From positions 47,601-111,600 of the forward strand of contig NZ_RHOG01000003.1 in the NCBI RefSeq assembly GCF_003946405.1: a DNA stretch of 64,000 nucleotides, given 5' to 3'. The translations under genes were made by a program, and so were the position numbers. Source of the DNA: Lacticaseibacillus yichunensis (lineage in GTDB: Bacteria > Bacillota > Bacilli > Lactobacillales > Lactobacillaceae). The notes under the pieces are model-generated. The model had not been told where the DNA came from and did not search any database. It worked only from the letters and a program-made list of their open reading frames with translations. Numbering within the stretch: position 1 is the first letter of the stretch; the number at the start of each line of letters is the position of its first letter. Positions 49,333 to 57,498 of this stretch are shown here, in pieces.

Positions 49333-50403
49333 CTAGAAGAAAACTGGCTTGTGGGTACTGGACGACTGGTAGATTCCCTCGAGAATCTGCGTGACCACCA
49401 GCGCCTGCGCCGGCTGCACGATCGGCTGTTTGCGGCTCTTCACCGCGTCGATCCACTGACGCGCCTCCGTCAGCGCCGGATCATCGCCTGCGCCATCGAA
49501 AAAGTCCACGCCGCCGACCGTCAGATCCACGTCTTTTTGCCACAACATCTGATGGTCCTCGCCGTTGATCGTCAGGCCGTGGTTCATATCCGCGCCGCCC
49601 TTGGAGCCGGCCAGCGTCGTTTTGGCCTCGCGCACATCCAGCGTGTTGAGCGCCCAGCTGGATTCAAGAAAAATGCTGGCGCCATTTTTCATCACGACAT
49701 AACCAAACGCGCTATCTTCCACCGTGAACTTCGCCGGATCCCAGGGTCCCCAGGCGTTGGCGGCATGCGGGTTATCGCCGAGCTCGCGGTAAGTCTTGCC
49801 GACGACATAATCCGGCTCATAATTAGCCATCATCCACAGTGTCAGATCCAGCGCATGCGTGCCGATATCGATCAGCGGCCCGCCCCCTTGTGCCTCCTGG
49901 TTTAAAAAGACGCCCCAGGTTGGCACCGCGCGCCGGCGAATGGCATGAGCCTTGGCAAAATAGATATCGCCCAGCGCGCCTTCCTCGCAGATCTCATGCA
50001 GGTACAGGGAATCCTTGCGAAAACGGTTCTGATACCCAATCGTCAAAAGCTGGCCCGTGCGTTCGGCCGCCTCCAGCATCGCCTGCGCCTGCGCGTAAGT
50101 CTTCGCCATCGGTTTTTCGCACATCACATCCTTGCCCGCCTCAAGCGCCGCAATCGTCAGTGGGGCATGTTGGGCATTTTCCGTCAGCACATGCACCACA
50201 TCGAGATCCTGCTTGAGCAGCTCCTTATAATCCGTCCCCCAGGTCGCGCCAGGTGCCCCATACTCATGGCACGCTTTCTCCGCGCGCTCAGGAATGAGGT
50301 CACAAAATGCGACAAGCGACACATCAGAAAGCTTGCTGAGAGCCGGCAAATGCTTCCCGTTGGCGATTCCGCCGCAACCAATGATGCCGATCTTGATAGT
50401 CAT
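49333..50403 (-). CDS. Gfo/Idh/MocA oxidoreductase
   Basis: 356 aa, AAGGAGGAG site. NAD(P)-binding IIGCGGIANGKHLPAL, the CEKPMA motif near residue 95, and GGGPLIDIGTHALDLTLWMM near 175. It is the first gene of the minus-strand set and differs clearly from the last one, so the two probably catalyse separate oxidation and reduction steps. Confidence 0.88.
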   Translation of the reverse strand: MTIKIGIIGCGGIANGKHLPALSKLSDVSLVAFCDLIPERAEKACHEYGAPGATWGTDYKELLKQDLDVVHVLTENAQHAPLTIAALEAGKDVMCEKPMAKTYAQAQAMLEAAERTGQLLTIGYQNRFRKDSLYLHEICEEGALGDIYFAKAHAIRRRAVPTWGVFLNQEAQGGGPLIDIGTHALDLTLWMMANYEPDYVVGKTYRELGDNPHAANAWGPWDPAKFTVEDSAFGYVVMKNGASIFLESSWALNTLDVREAKTTLAGSKGGADMNHGLTINGEDHQMLWQKDVDLTVGGVDFFDGAGDDPALTEARQWIDAVKSRKQPIVQPAQALVVTQILEGIYQSSSTHKPVFF

Positions 50404-50449
50404 AGAGCTCCTCCTTGCCGAAAAACCGGCTTTCTATTTGAGTCGGCTT

Positions 50450-50478
50450 TAGTATAATGATGACATGAAGCGCTTTCT
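50450..50478 (-). promoter_or_regulatory. Promoter/cre region of the oxidoreductive operon
   Basis: A minus-strand TATACT (50450-50455, complement) and the palindromic AAGCGCTTTCTT block at 50465-50478 (cre-like: TGAAGCGCTTTCTT) lie 47-75 bp upstream of the Gfo/Idh start. CcpA control is plausible. Confidence 0.45.
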
Positions 50479-50514
50479 TCCCAGAAACAAGACAAAATTG
50501 TGCCGAATAGTGAC

Positions 50515-50637
50515 AGGGTGCGGAGCCGAGCGCTTAGGGGTGGGCAGCTAATCTGGCTCGGGTGCTTGGTGGCGAACCATGCCACCGAGTGCACGAGCCA
50601 GTTAGATGTCCCACCCCTGCTCGGCGGAGCCCTACTA
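50515..50637 (+). repeat. Palindromic element (E6)
   Basis: A full unit starting AGGGTGCGGAGCC. Arms GCCGAGC..AGGGGTGGG..AGCTAATCTGGCTCG pair with CGAGCCAGTTAG..CCCACCCCT..GCTCGGC; the apex is GGTGGC/GCCACC. It lies between the divergent operon and AraC starts, unlike most copies, which follow stop codons. Confidence 0.85.
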
Positions 50638-50708
50638 TTCTGAAATGGCGAAGCACTCTCACACGATCCCCAGTCCCTAATATTTTTGAACTTCACTCGG
50701 AGGCCCCC

Positions 50709-51581
50709 ATGTCCACCTTCATCGAGATTCCTGTCTGGTCCGAACCGCTGCCGTTTCGCTACTTTGAAAACGATGGCGGCGGCCCTGTTTTTCCCCATCG
50801 TCATAAAGAGATCGAGATCATCCAGGCCGTGCAGAACCAGACGCGCATCGGCGTGGGGGACCGCATGTACACGCTTGAGGCAGGGGACATCTTCTTTTTC
50901 GCCGGGGGCCAGCCGCATTATTTTCTCCCGAGCCCAAATTCCTTGCGCAACGTCTTTCAGTTCGATATTGCGATCTTTGACGTGCAATTGATGCAGACAT
51001 CGCTGTCTGGCATCAACGAGACCATGCTGCACCGGCCGCCATGCTCCCAGGACTGGCCCAAGCCTGTCGCCGCCGAAGTCACGCGGATCCTCGCCGCGCT
51101 GCGCCAGGCTGCAGGGGATGGGGGACTGCGCGCCACCGTCATCGGCAACCTCTATCTGCTTCTCGACTGCTTCGTCCACCGCCTGCCCGAGCTCAAGGAC
51201 GTGCCCGCCCATAGCGCCGACCCTAACATCCTTCGCGCTCAGACCGTCACGCGCCAGCTGAACCAGATCTACGACTGCATCAACGATCATTACTTTGAGC
51301 CCATCAGCCTGCCCGCCATCGCGGGTCTCGTCGGCTTTAACCCCCAGTACTTCGCGCGGTTTTTCAAACGCAACACAGGCTCGACATTCGGCCGCTTCCT
51401 TCTCAATTACCGCGTCATGAAAGCCTGCTTTGAGCTCACCGAAAGCGACGACCCCATGCCCGACATCGCCGAGCGCTGCGGCTTTGGCAGCGTCAAGACC
51501 TTCCACCACGAATTCAAACGGGAAATGCAGACCTCGCCGCTCGAATACCGCAAGCGCATGCGCAAAGAAGGCACCGGCTGA
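50709..51581 (+). CDS. AraC-family transcriptional regulator
   Basis: 290 aa from the ATG at 50709 (GGAGGC site). N-terminal cupin (FPHRHKEIEIIQAVQNQ, YTLEAGDIFFFAGGQPHYF) for sugar binding and a C-terminal double HTH: ISLPAIAGLVGFNPQYFARFFKRNTGSTF and PMPDIAERCGFGSVKTFHHEFKREM. It is divergent from the five-gene oxidoreductive set and is its likely activator. Confidence 0.9.
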   Translation: MSTFIEIPVWSEPLPFRYFENDGGGPVFPHRHKEIEIIQAVQNQTRIGVGDRMYTLEAGDIFFFAGGQPHYFLPSPNSLRNVFQFDIAIFDVQLMQTSLSGINETMLHRPPCSQDWPKPVAAEVTRILAALRQAAGDGGLRATVIGNLYLLLDCFVHRLPELKDVPAHSADPNILRAQTVTRQLNQIYDCINDHYFEPISLPAIAGLVGFNPQYFARFFKRNTGSTFGRFLLNYRVMKACFELTESDDPMPDIAERCGFGSVKTFHHEFKREMQTSPLEYRKRMRKEGTG

Positions 51582-51727
51582 CCCGCGCCCCACAAGGCCA
51601 GGCCCGTCTGACGAGGCCAAGCCGCCCCCAAATGCCCGCACCCGACCACGAGGCCCAGCCCGCCATAGGAAAAATAGGCACGCGCCAGCCGCCCACGGCG
51701 CCGCCCAATTTTTCCCCAACAAAGCAC

Positions 51728-51756
51728 TTGCAACTTGGGAACGAATGTTCGACAAT
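51728..51756 (+). promoter_or_regulatory. Promoter with embedded LexA (SOS) box
   Basis: TTGCAA (51728-51733), 17-bp spacer, GACAAT (51751-51756). The spacer ends GGAACGAATGTTC; with the next base, 51738-51751 fits the Gram-positive LexA consensus (GAAC-4-GTTC). The arrangement is the same as at 2603-2631. The rest of 51582-51727 holds nothing recognisable. Confidence 0.65.
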
Positions 51757-51787
51757 GGAATCGACAAACGAAAGCGAGGGCAAAGCG

Positions 51788-52099
51788 ATGGATGTGGACG
51801 AATTAACAACTTACTTGGATGAGAACTCGAGGGTGGTCAGCAACTTTCGCGCCAAGATGATGGCGTATGAGGTGGAGAAAAATAAGCGCCGGCAGCCGGC
51901 TAAGCGGTGGAACCAGACGCAACTCGACCGCGCCGTCGACAAGTCGCAGGCCACGTTTATGAAAAGCGTGTTCGACCAGTTGAGCGGCTCGATCAGCGCC
52001 GACAAATCCGCCAAAGAGTGGGCGACCTTCATCGACGACAACGAGATCGCCGACAGCCTCGAGGAATCCGTGGACATGATCGACATGGACGAGGCGTAA
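51788..52099 (+). CDS. Small protein of unknown function, probably SOS-regulated
   Basis: 103 aa from the ATG at 51788 (GAGGG 7 nt upstream); an in-frame ATG at 51755 lies in the -10 box and cannot be the start of this transcript. The protein is acidic and helical: MDVDELTTYLDENSRVVSNF, a basic middle (EKNKRRQPAKRWNQ) and an acidic end (EESVDMIDMDEA). No family recognised. The LexA box suggests a DNA-damage role. A terminator follows. Confidence 0.75.
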   Translation: MDVDELTTYLDENSRVVSNFRAKMMAYEVEKNKRRQPAKRWNQTQLDRAVDKSQATFMKSVFDQLSGSISADKSAKEWATFIDDNEIADSLEESVDMIDMDEA

Positions 52100-52128
52100 C
52101 CTGACCCGCCCCGCAAATGTGGCCACAC

Positions 52129-52183
52129 AAATAGCGCCAACCAACTTCCTTTTTAATAGAAGGAAAGTGGTCGACGCTATTTT
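52129..52183 (+). terminator. Intrinsic terminator
   Basis: AAATAGCG..CTTCCTT pairs with AAGGAAG..CGCTATTT, followed by TTTGATT. Confidence 0.8.
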
Positions 52184-52240
52184 GATTGGCCCGGGCACGC
52201 GCCGCAGAAACGCGATCCCGCGGGCCACTCTGTCCAAGGC

Positions 52241-53074
52241 CTAGTCTTCGTCTTCGCCGTCCGCCGCGACCCGCGCGATCAGGTCACTGGCGCGGCGCAA
52301 CCAGGGATCCTGGCTGTCGCTGGGCCGCATCAGATAAAACGAGCGCAGGAAATGGGGGCCAAGCGGCGTGGTCGGGACGCCATCCGGCACCAAGGCCGCC
52401 GACATCACCGCCTGGCCGACCCCGGCCGCGACCATTTCGACCAGCGCGGCATTGTTGTTGACGCGACAGATACTGGTCGGCTGGCGATCCGTTTCGTGCA
52501 AGTATTGATCCGTGTAAAAATTGATCCCGGACCCATTTTCACGGGTCAACAGGCGGCCCGTTGCCGCCCCGGCCAGCACCAATTGATCCGCGGCCAATAA
52601 CTGGCGCGTCATCCCACTGCGATTGAGGGGCTGTTCCAGCAGGCCCAAGTCCAGGTGCTTCTCGCCAAGGCCCGCCAACACCGCCTGCGAGTTGGAGACC
52701 GTCAGATCATATTGCAGTTGGGGCAATTCCTGCTGGAGCGCGGCGATCACGCGAGGCAACAGGAGCGTCGCGATACTCTGCGACACCCCAAGCCGCAAAT
52801 ACGCGCCCTTGCCCCCGGTCAAATGGGCAAGGCGGTCTTGGAGTTGCGCCCAAGACGTCAACGTGCCCTGCGCAAATTCGGCCAGTGCATCCGCAGCGGG
52901 CAGGGGAATGACGCGCTGCTTGCCGCTTCGGTCAAACAGCGGCGTGTGCAGCTCCTCCTCAAGCTGGGCAATGTGGTGCGACACCGTGGGCTGGCTGACA
53001 AACAGCCGCTGCGCCGCCGCCGTGAAGCTGCGGGTCTGATACACCGCATCAAAAACGCGCAATCGCTCAAACAT
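52241..53074 (-). CDS. LysR-family transcriptional regulator
   Basis: 277 aa. N-terminal HTH: VFDAVYQTRSFTAAAQRLFVSQPTVSHHIAQLEEEL; the effector domain follows from about residue 90. It is divergent from the YeiH-type gene (98 bp between starts), the usual LysR layout, and presumably controls it. Confidence 0.9.
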   Translation of the reverse strand: MFERLRVFDAVYQTRSFTAAAQRLFVSQPTVSHHIAQLEEELHTPLFDRSGKQRVIPLPAADALAEFAQGTLTSWAQLQDRLAHLTGGKGAYLRLGVSQSIATLLLPRVIAALQQELPQLQYDLTVSNSQAVLAGLGEKHLDLGLLEQPLNRSGMTRQLLAADQLVLAGAATGRLLTRENGSGINFYTDQYLHETDRQPTSICRVNNNAALVEMVAAGVGQAVMSAALVPDGVPTTPLGPHFLRSFYLMRPSDSQDPWLRRASDLIARVAADGEDED

Positions 53075-53172
53075 CTGAATCGCTCTTTTCTATCAGTATC
53101 ATTGAGAATCTGTATCGTAACGCGAAAATCATTTGATACGCTTATCTTATCATTTTTCTAGGAGGCGCCTCA

Positions 53173-54249
53173 ATGACTGAGACACAGACCCGCACCACCA
53201 CCTTTCTCGCCACGCTCCCCGGCATCGCCGTCAGCCTGGCCGTCGCCATCATCGCCCAAGCCGCCGCCCAGCTCGTGCCGGCCCTCGGCGGCGCGACCCT
53301 GGCCATCCTGCTTGGCATCGCGCTGGGCAACACCATTCTTCGTCAGCCGCAACTCGCCCGCGGGACCAAATTCGCCGAAAGCAAGTTTCTGGAAGTGTCC
53401 GTGATGCTGCTGGGCCTGACCCTCACCGTGTCGACCCTGAGCGCCATCGGCATTCGCGGCTTTCTCTTCGTCGCCCTGCAGATGTGCGGCACCATCGCCT
53501 TTGTCCTGTGGCTCGGCCGGCGCCTCAACTTCGCCGACCAGGAGCGCCAACTCATGGCCGGGGGCAACGCGATCTGCGGCTCCAGCGCCATCGCCTCGAT
53601 CGCCCCGGTGATCGAAGCCGACGAGCGGCAAGTCGGCACGATCGTCACCATCGTCAATCTGATGGGGACCGTGTTGATGCTGACGCTACCACTACTCGCG
53701 CCGCTTTTGGTCGGCCGCTCCGCTTTGGCGATCGGCGCGCTGATCGGCGGCACCGTCCAATCCGTCGGCCAAGTCATCGCCAGCGCCAGCATGGTCGAAG
53801 GCCAAACCGTGGTCTACGCGACCCTGTTCAAGATCATGCGCATCGTCCTGCTGGTCTTTGCCGTCCTGTTCTTTAGCCATCAGCATCAACGCCAGGCTCG
53901 GCTTCAGGCTCAGGCTCAATCCCAGACTCAATCCCAGACTCAAGGCCAATCCCAGCCCCAGCCCACCGCGGTCGCCGCGCGGCGAATACAGTTCCTGATT
54001 CCCTGGTATGTCCTGGGTTTCGCCGCTTTTTGCCTGCTGGGAAGCGTCATCCAATTGCCAAAAGTCGTCGCGGCCGATGCCCATTGGCTCTCAGGCTGGC
54101 TCGAAACCACGGCCCTGGCAGCGATCGGCCTGCGCCTGGACCTGCGCGCCTTTCTCAAAGAAGGCAAGCGCATCGCCTTGTTTGGCGGCGGGACCCTGGT
54201 GATGCAGGTGGCGCTGGGCGCGTTGTTGGTGCGGCTACTGGTGCGGTAA
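53173..54249 (+). CDS. YeiH-family (UPF0324) membrane transporter
   Basis: 358 aa after an AGGAGG site, about ten hydrophobic helices. Family motifs: VSVMLLGLTLTVSTLSAIG, GGNAICGSSAIASIAPVIEA and ALAAIGLRLDLRAFLKEG. Annotated relatives are called putative sulfate exporters; the substrate is uncertain. Between helices, about residues 238-262, there is a Gln-rich cytosolic insert (QAQAQSQTQSQTQGQSQPQP) that the family normally lacks. Confidence 0.88.
   Translation: MTETQTRTTTFLATLPGIAVSLAVAIIAQAAAQLVPALGGATLAILLGIALGNTILRQPQLARGTKFAESKFLEVSVMLLGLTLTVSTLSAIGIRGFLFVALQMCGTIAFVLWLGRRLNFADQERQLMAGGNAICGSSAIASIAPVIEADERQVGTIVTIVNLMGTVLMLTLPLLAPLLVGRSALAIGALIGGTVQSVGQVIASASMVEGQTVVYATLFKIMRIVLLVFAVLFFSHQHQRQARLQAQAQSQTQSQTQGQSQPQPTAVAARRIQFLIPWYVLGFAAFCLLGSVIQLPKVVAADAHWLSGWLETTALAAIGLRLDLRAFLKEGKRIALFGGGTLVMQVALGALLVRLLVR
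53903..53960 (+). repeat. Short tandem repeat encoding a Gln-rich loop
   Basis: CAGGCTCAATCCCAGACTCAATCCCAG-type units of about 15 bp repeat in frame inside the YeiH gene. All are multiples of three, so copy number can change without a frameshift. Confidence 0.75.
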
Positions 54250-54351
54250 AGTCCGCATGCCACTATACAGAACGCGACGCCCCACTTTAACGTTCGATGC
54301 GCCTCGCCCAGGCATCTGACCACGTTTCAGTTCACTACCTATCTTTTTCCA

Positions 54352-54401
54352 GTATCAGATGTGTTACACGAAGCACGCTCGAAATCCCGAGAGGCTATTA
54401 T
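54352..54401 (+). promoter_or_regulatory. GTATCAGATGTGT box and -10 (promoter A)
   Basis: GTATCAGATGTGT at 54352-54364; TATTAT -10 at 54396-54401, 43 bp from the T of TATCAG. No -35 consensus lies 17 bp before the -10, so an activator is expected. The surface LRR gene starts about 110 nt downstream. Confidence 0.6.
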
Positions 54402-54511
54402 CTACATAAAAGGAAATGACGGGAATCGTTGGGTTTTCGCGAATTTCGTAAGAGCCGCGGGCACACGCGCTTTGGCCGGTCGGTCAGGCGCGTGATGAAA
54501 GGGTGAGTGCA

Positions 54512-57235
54512 GTGACGCAAGGGCAATACCGCTGTGATCAAAAACGTAATTACAAGAAAAAACGCTTCGACGAGCAAACACATAAATGGGTCACCGTGGT
54601 CGCATTACTGGCTATCGGGACAACGGCTGGCGTGGTCGCGCAAACACCATTAAGCGGCACCAACGTCCAGACGGTCCGTGCCGCCGATGCGGATTCGGAT
54701 GGCCATTATCAATTGACATACACGGATCCCTCGACCGGCGCATCAACCGTGATTCAAGATATCGCAGAATCCGGCCAGCCAGGGACTGTGATCTCCGATG
54801 CCGCCAATGATACCTATTCTGCGGATAACATCAACACCGCCGCGGGGGCCTTGGGCTCGGGAGACCTGGCTTCGTATGTCCTCGCCGACGACCCATTTGG
54901 GGAAAATCCATTGCCAGCGATGACCATCTCGGCCGATGCCAGTGATGATCAAGTGCTTCAGCTCCAGAGAGTTGTCGCAAAAGGCATCTGGGGCACCTGC
55001 CATTGGTACATCGATACCGATAACGTCCTGCACATTGGACCAGGGACAGGGATGGACACGACGACTTCGCCAGTCGTTGATCCAGATGGGCTTCATACGT
55101 GGACTTATTCGCCGTGGGAGGCCTTCCAGACAACAATTAAGAAGATCTCCGTTGAAGGTCATGTTAAATTACCGGCAATCTCTGCCTATCTCTTTGGCAA
55201 TGTGAATACAATCCGATCGTGGTCGTCGTTGACCAGTGTGACAGGGCTCGAGAATTTCGATACCTCAGCAGTGACTGATATGTCGGGTATGTTTTCATAT
55301 GATGATAAGCTGACTCAGATCGAGGGGCTGAATAACTGGGACACGGCGAATGTCACGTCCTTTAAAAATACTTTTTCATACATGGGTAGTCGTACGTCAA
55401 CCATATCGGCAGATTTGTCAGACTGGAATACCTCAAATGTGACGACAATGCAAAACATGTTTCTACAGACCGGGTTCGTCAATGTTGGGTCACTCTCAAC
55501 TTGGAAGACAGGTAAGGTCACGGATATGCGCAGCATGTTTTCGTACGCGAAGCTCACAAGCCCGCTTGATCTATCCGACTGGGATATGAGCCATGTGACG
55601 ACGATCGCACTAATGTTCAATAATACTAGTTGGATCAGCTCCATTGGTGATCTATCCAACTGGAATGTTAGCAATATCACCGATATGAGCAGTGCATTTA
55701 ATTCAATGAAAGCGGTCAACACCCTAGGAGATCTCACCAACTGGGACGTTAGCAATGTCACCAACCTCACGACCACATTTAATTCCTTAGTGCTTGTTCC
55801 CAGCCTTGGCGATCTATCAAACTGGGACATAAGTAATGTCACGACGCTTAATGGTACGTTTGGCAATGATTACGTTTTGACCAGCCTGGGGGATCTCTCA
55901 AATTGGGATACGAGCAACGTCACTAATTTGATGAGCACATTTTCGAAAGACGCCATTTTGACCAGCCTGGGCGATATCTCAAACTGGGACACAAGTAAGG
56001 TCACCACCATGCAGAACCTATTTTCTGGGGATGCCGCCATCGAGGTGCTCGACCTTGAGGGGTGGGATACAAGCAGTATTCCAGTGATTAAAACGACCAA
56101 TACGAGCGGCATGTTTGACAATATGACATCCTTGCACCAGATCACCTTTGGCCCTGGATTTGTAAATACGACGACTCTTCCGAACGGTAACGAAACACGT
56201 TGGTGGTTATCTGTAGACAATGGTACGGTCGATAATCCAGAAGGCCTCACAAACTTGACAAGTCCGACGCCAAACAGCAAAGGCGTGTATTTCTCCACAT
56301 TTGCTGGCGGTCCTGCCGGCACCTACGTCTTTGCCATTCAAACAGACTCAGCCACTGCAACCTTTGTTGATGATGACGATGGTGGCAAAACAGTTGGCAC
56401 CCAAACAATCACAGGCGAGCGCGGTACCGATGTGGCTTACACACTGGATGTACCGGAAAATTACCAACTGACACCCGACGAGAACGCGACTGGTTCGGTG
56501 ACCGTGACGCATGATGATACGGATGATTTCACCGTGCATTTGACTCACAAACACACGACTGATCAGCAATCAAAAACCATCACCCGCAAGATCACCGTCA
56601 CCAAGCCTGACAATACGGTAACGACGATCAACCAAAGCGTCACTTATAACCGCACCGTCTCTTACGATATGGTGACTGGGGCACTCGACGCAAGCGCAAC
56701 TGGTTCATGGCAGCTAGAGGATGGCGACCCGTCGATCATCGGGGATGATGGCCAGCCGGTCGGCATCTGGGCGGCCTACACGCCAGATGCCATTGAGGGC
56801 TATCAGGTCGTGGGCTCCGATGGTTCGACAGAGGCGAAGCAAGTCACCGTCGATCCGGACACGACTCAAGACACCGAGATCGACTACACGTATCAAGGCG
56901 CGACAGCCACAGCGACCATCACCTATGTGGATGAAACCGGCGACCCGGTCGGCGATCCGGTAACAGTCTCCGGCAACATCGGCGCCAACGTGACTTACAC
57001 ACCGCAACTGCCAGGTGGCTACGACTACGCAAATCCAAGCGACGCGGATCCAAAGACCATCACGATTTCGACCGGCGCGGATGACAACGTGATTATCAAA
57101 GTGGAAAAATGGCACTCCGAATTCCCACAAGCAGGGAGCGCCAGTGGGCTGGTCCTGCAGGTTGCTGGGGCGGTCGCGCTATTGGCCGGAGCAGTGGGCC
57201 TCTTGCTCTTCAGCCGCCGGAAACGCGAGCGCTAA
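54512..57235 (+). CDS. BspA-like LRR surface protein with MucBP domain
   Basis: 907 aa from the GTG at 54512 (AAAGGGTGA 5 nt upstream; the GTG at 54503 lies inside that site). Extended signal peptide (KRNYKKKRFDEQTHKW then VTVVALLAIGTTAGVVA). Residues about 145-220 form a conserved block (AKGIWGTCHWYIDTDNVLHIG); about 240-520 are DUF285-type leucine-rich repeats (LSNWDTSNVTTM); then mucin-binding-like repeats and a MucBP domain (TYVDETGDPVGDPVTV). It ends with the non-canonical sorting-type signal FPQAG, a hydrophobic helix and RRKRER. It is a likely adhesin. GC is lower (about 50%) than the surroundings. Confidence 0.85.
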   Translation: MTQGQYRCDQKRNYKKKRFDEQTHKWVTVVALLAIGTTAGVVAQTPLSGTNVQTVRAADADSDGHYQLTYTDPSTGASTVIQDIAESGQPGTVISDAANDTYSADNINTAAGALGSGDLASYVLADDPFGENPLPAMTISADASDDQVLQLQRVVAKGIWGTCHWYIDTDNVLHIGPGTGMDTTTSPVVDPDGLHTWTYSPWEAFQTTIKKISVEGHVKLPAISAYLFGNVNTIRSWSSLTSVTGLENFDTSAVTDMSGMFSYDDKLTQIEGLNNWDTANVTSFKNTFSYMGSRTSTISADLSDWNTSNVTTMQNMFLQTGFVNVGSLSTWKTGKVTDMRSMFSYAKLTSPLDLSDWDMSHVTTIALMFNNTSWISSIGDLSNWNVSNITDMSSAFNSMKAVNTLGDLTNWDVSNVTNLTTTFNSLVLVPSLGDLSNWDISNVTTLNGTFGNDYVLTSLGDLSNWDTSNVTNLMSTFSKDAILTSLGDISNWDTSKVTTMQNLFSGDAAIEVLDLEGWDTSSIPVIKTTNTSGMFDNMTSLHQITFGPGFVNTTTLPNGNETRWWLSVDNGTVDNPEGLTNLTSPTPNSKGVYFSTFAGGPAGTYVFAIQTDSATATFVDDDDGGKTVGTQTITGERGTDVAYTLDVPENYQLTPDENATGSVTVTHDDTDDFTVHLTHKHTTDQQSKTITRKITVTKPDNTVTTINQSVTYNRTVSYDMVTGALDASATGSWQLEDGDPSIIGDDGQPVGIWAAYTPDAIEGYQVVGSDGSTEAKQVTVDPDTTQDTEIDYTYQGATATATITYVDETGDPVGDPVTVSGNIGANVTYTPQLPGGYDYANPSDADPKTITISTGADDNVIIKVEKWHSEFPQAGSASGLVLQVAGAVALLAGAVGLLLFSRRKRER

Positions 57236-57251
57236 ATTGAATAGTTGATTG

Positions 57252-57285
57252 AAGCCGCTGACTCGAACATGGGTCGGCGGTTTTT
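57252..57285 (+). terminator. Intrinsic terminator
   Basis: GCCGCTGAC pairs with GTCGGCGG around CTCGAACATGG, followed by TTTTT. Confidence 0.75.
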
Positions 57286-57498
57286 GCGTCTCGTGGGCCA
57301 AGTCATTCGCGCCTTTTACATGAGGAACCCCGTCATGACGCATGATTGCGCCGATTTTTCGCTCAAAATTGAAACAGTTATGATACAGCTAAGTGTGTGG
57401 CCGGTGATCGCGGGCATACTGGAGATCGGGTATCGAATCTGTGGTGCGAGTCTGCTTCGTGGCCACGTATGGATCAGGCGTGCGCAAGTGGCGAGATT

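Noticed and set aside
54700..54790. D-P-S-T-G-A-S in the first BspA-like protein as a flavinylation site
   Set aside because: It is a single copy, in an exported adhesin without redox domains, and the ApbE seen here is cytosolic.
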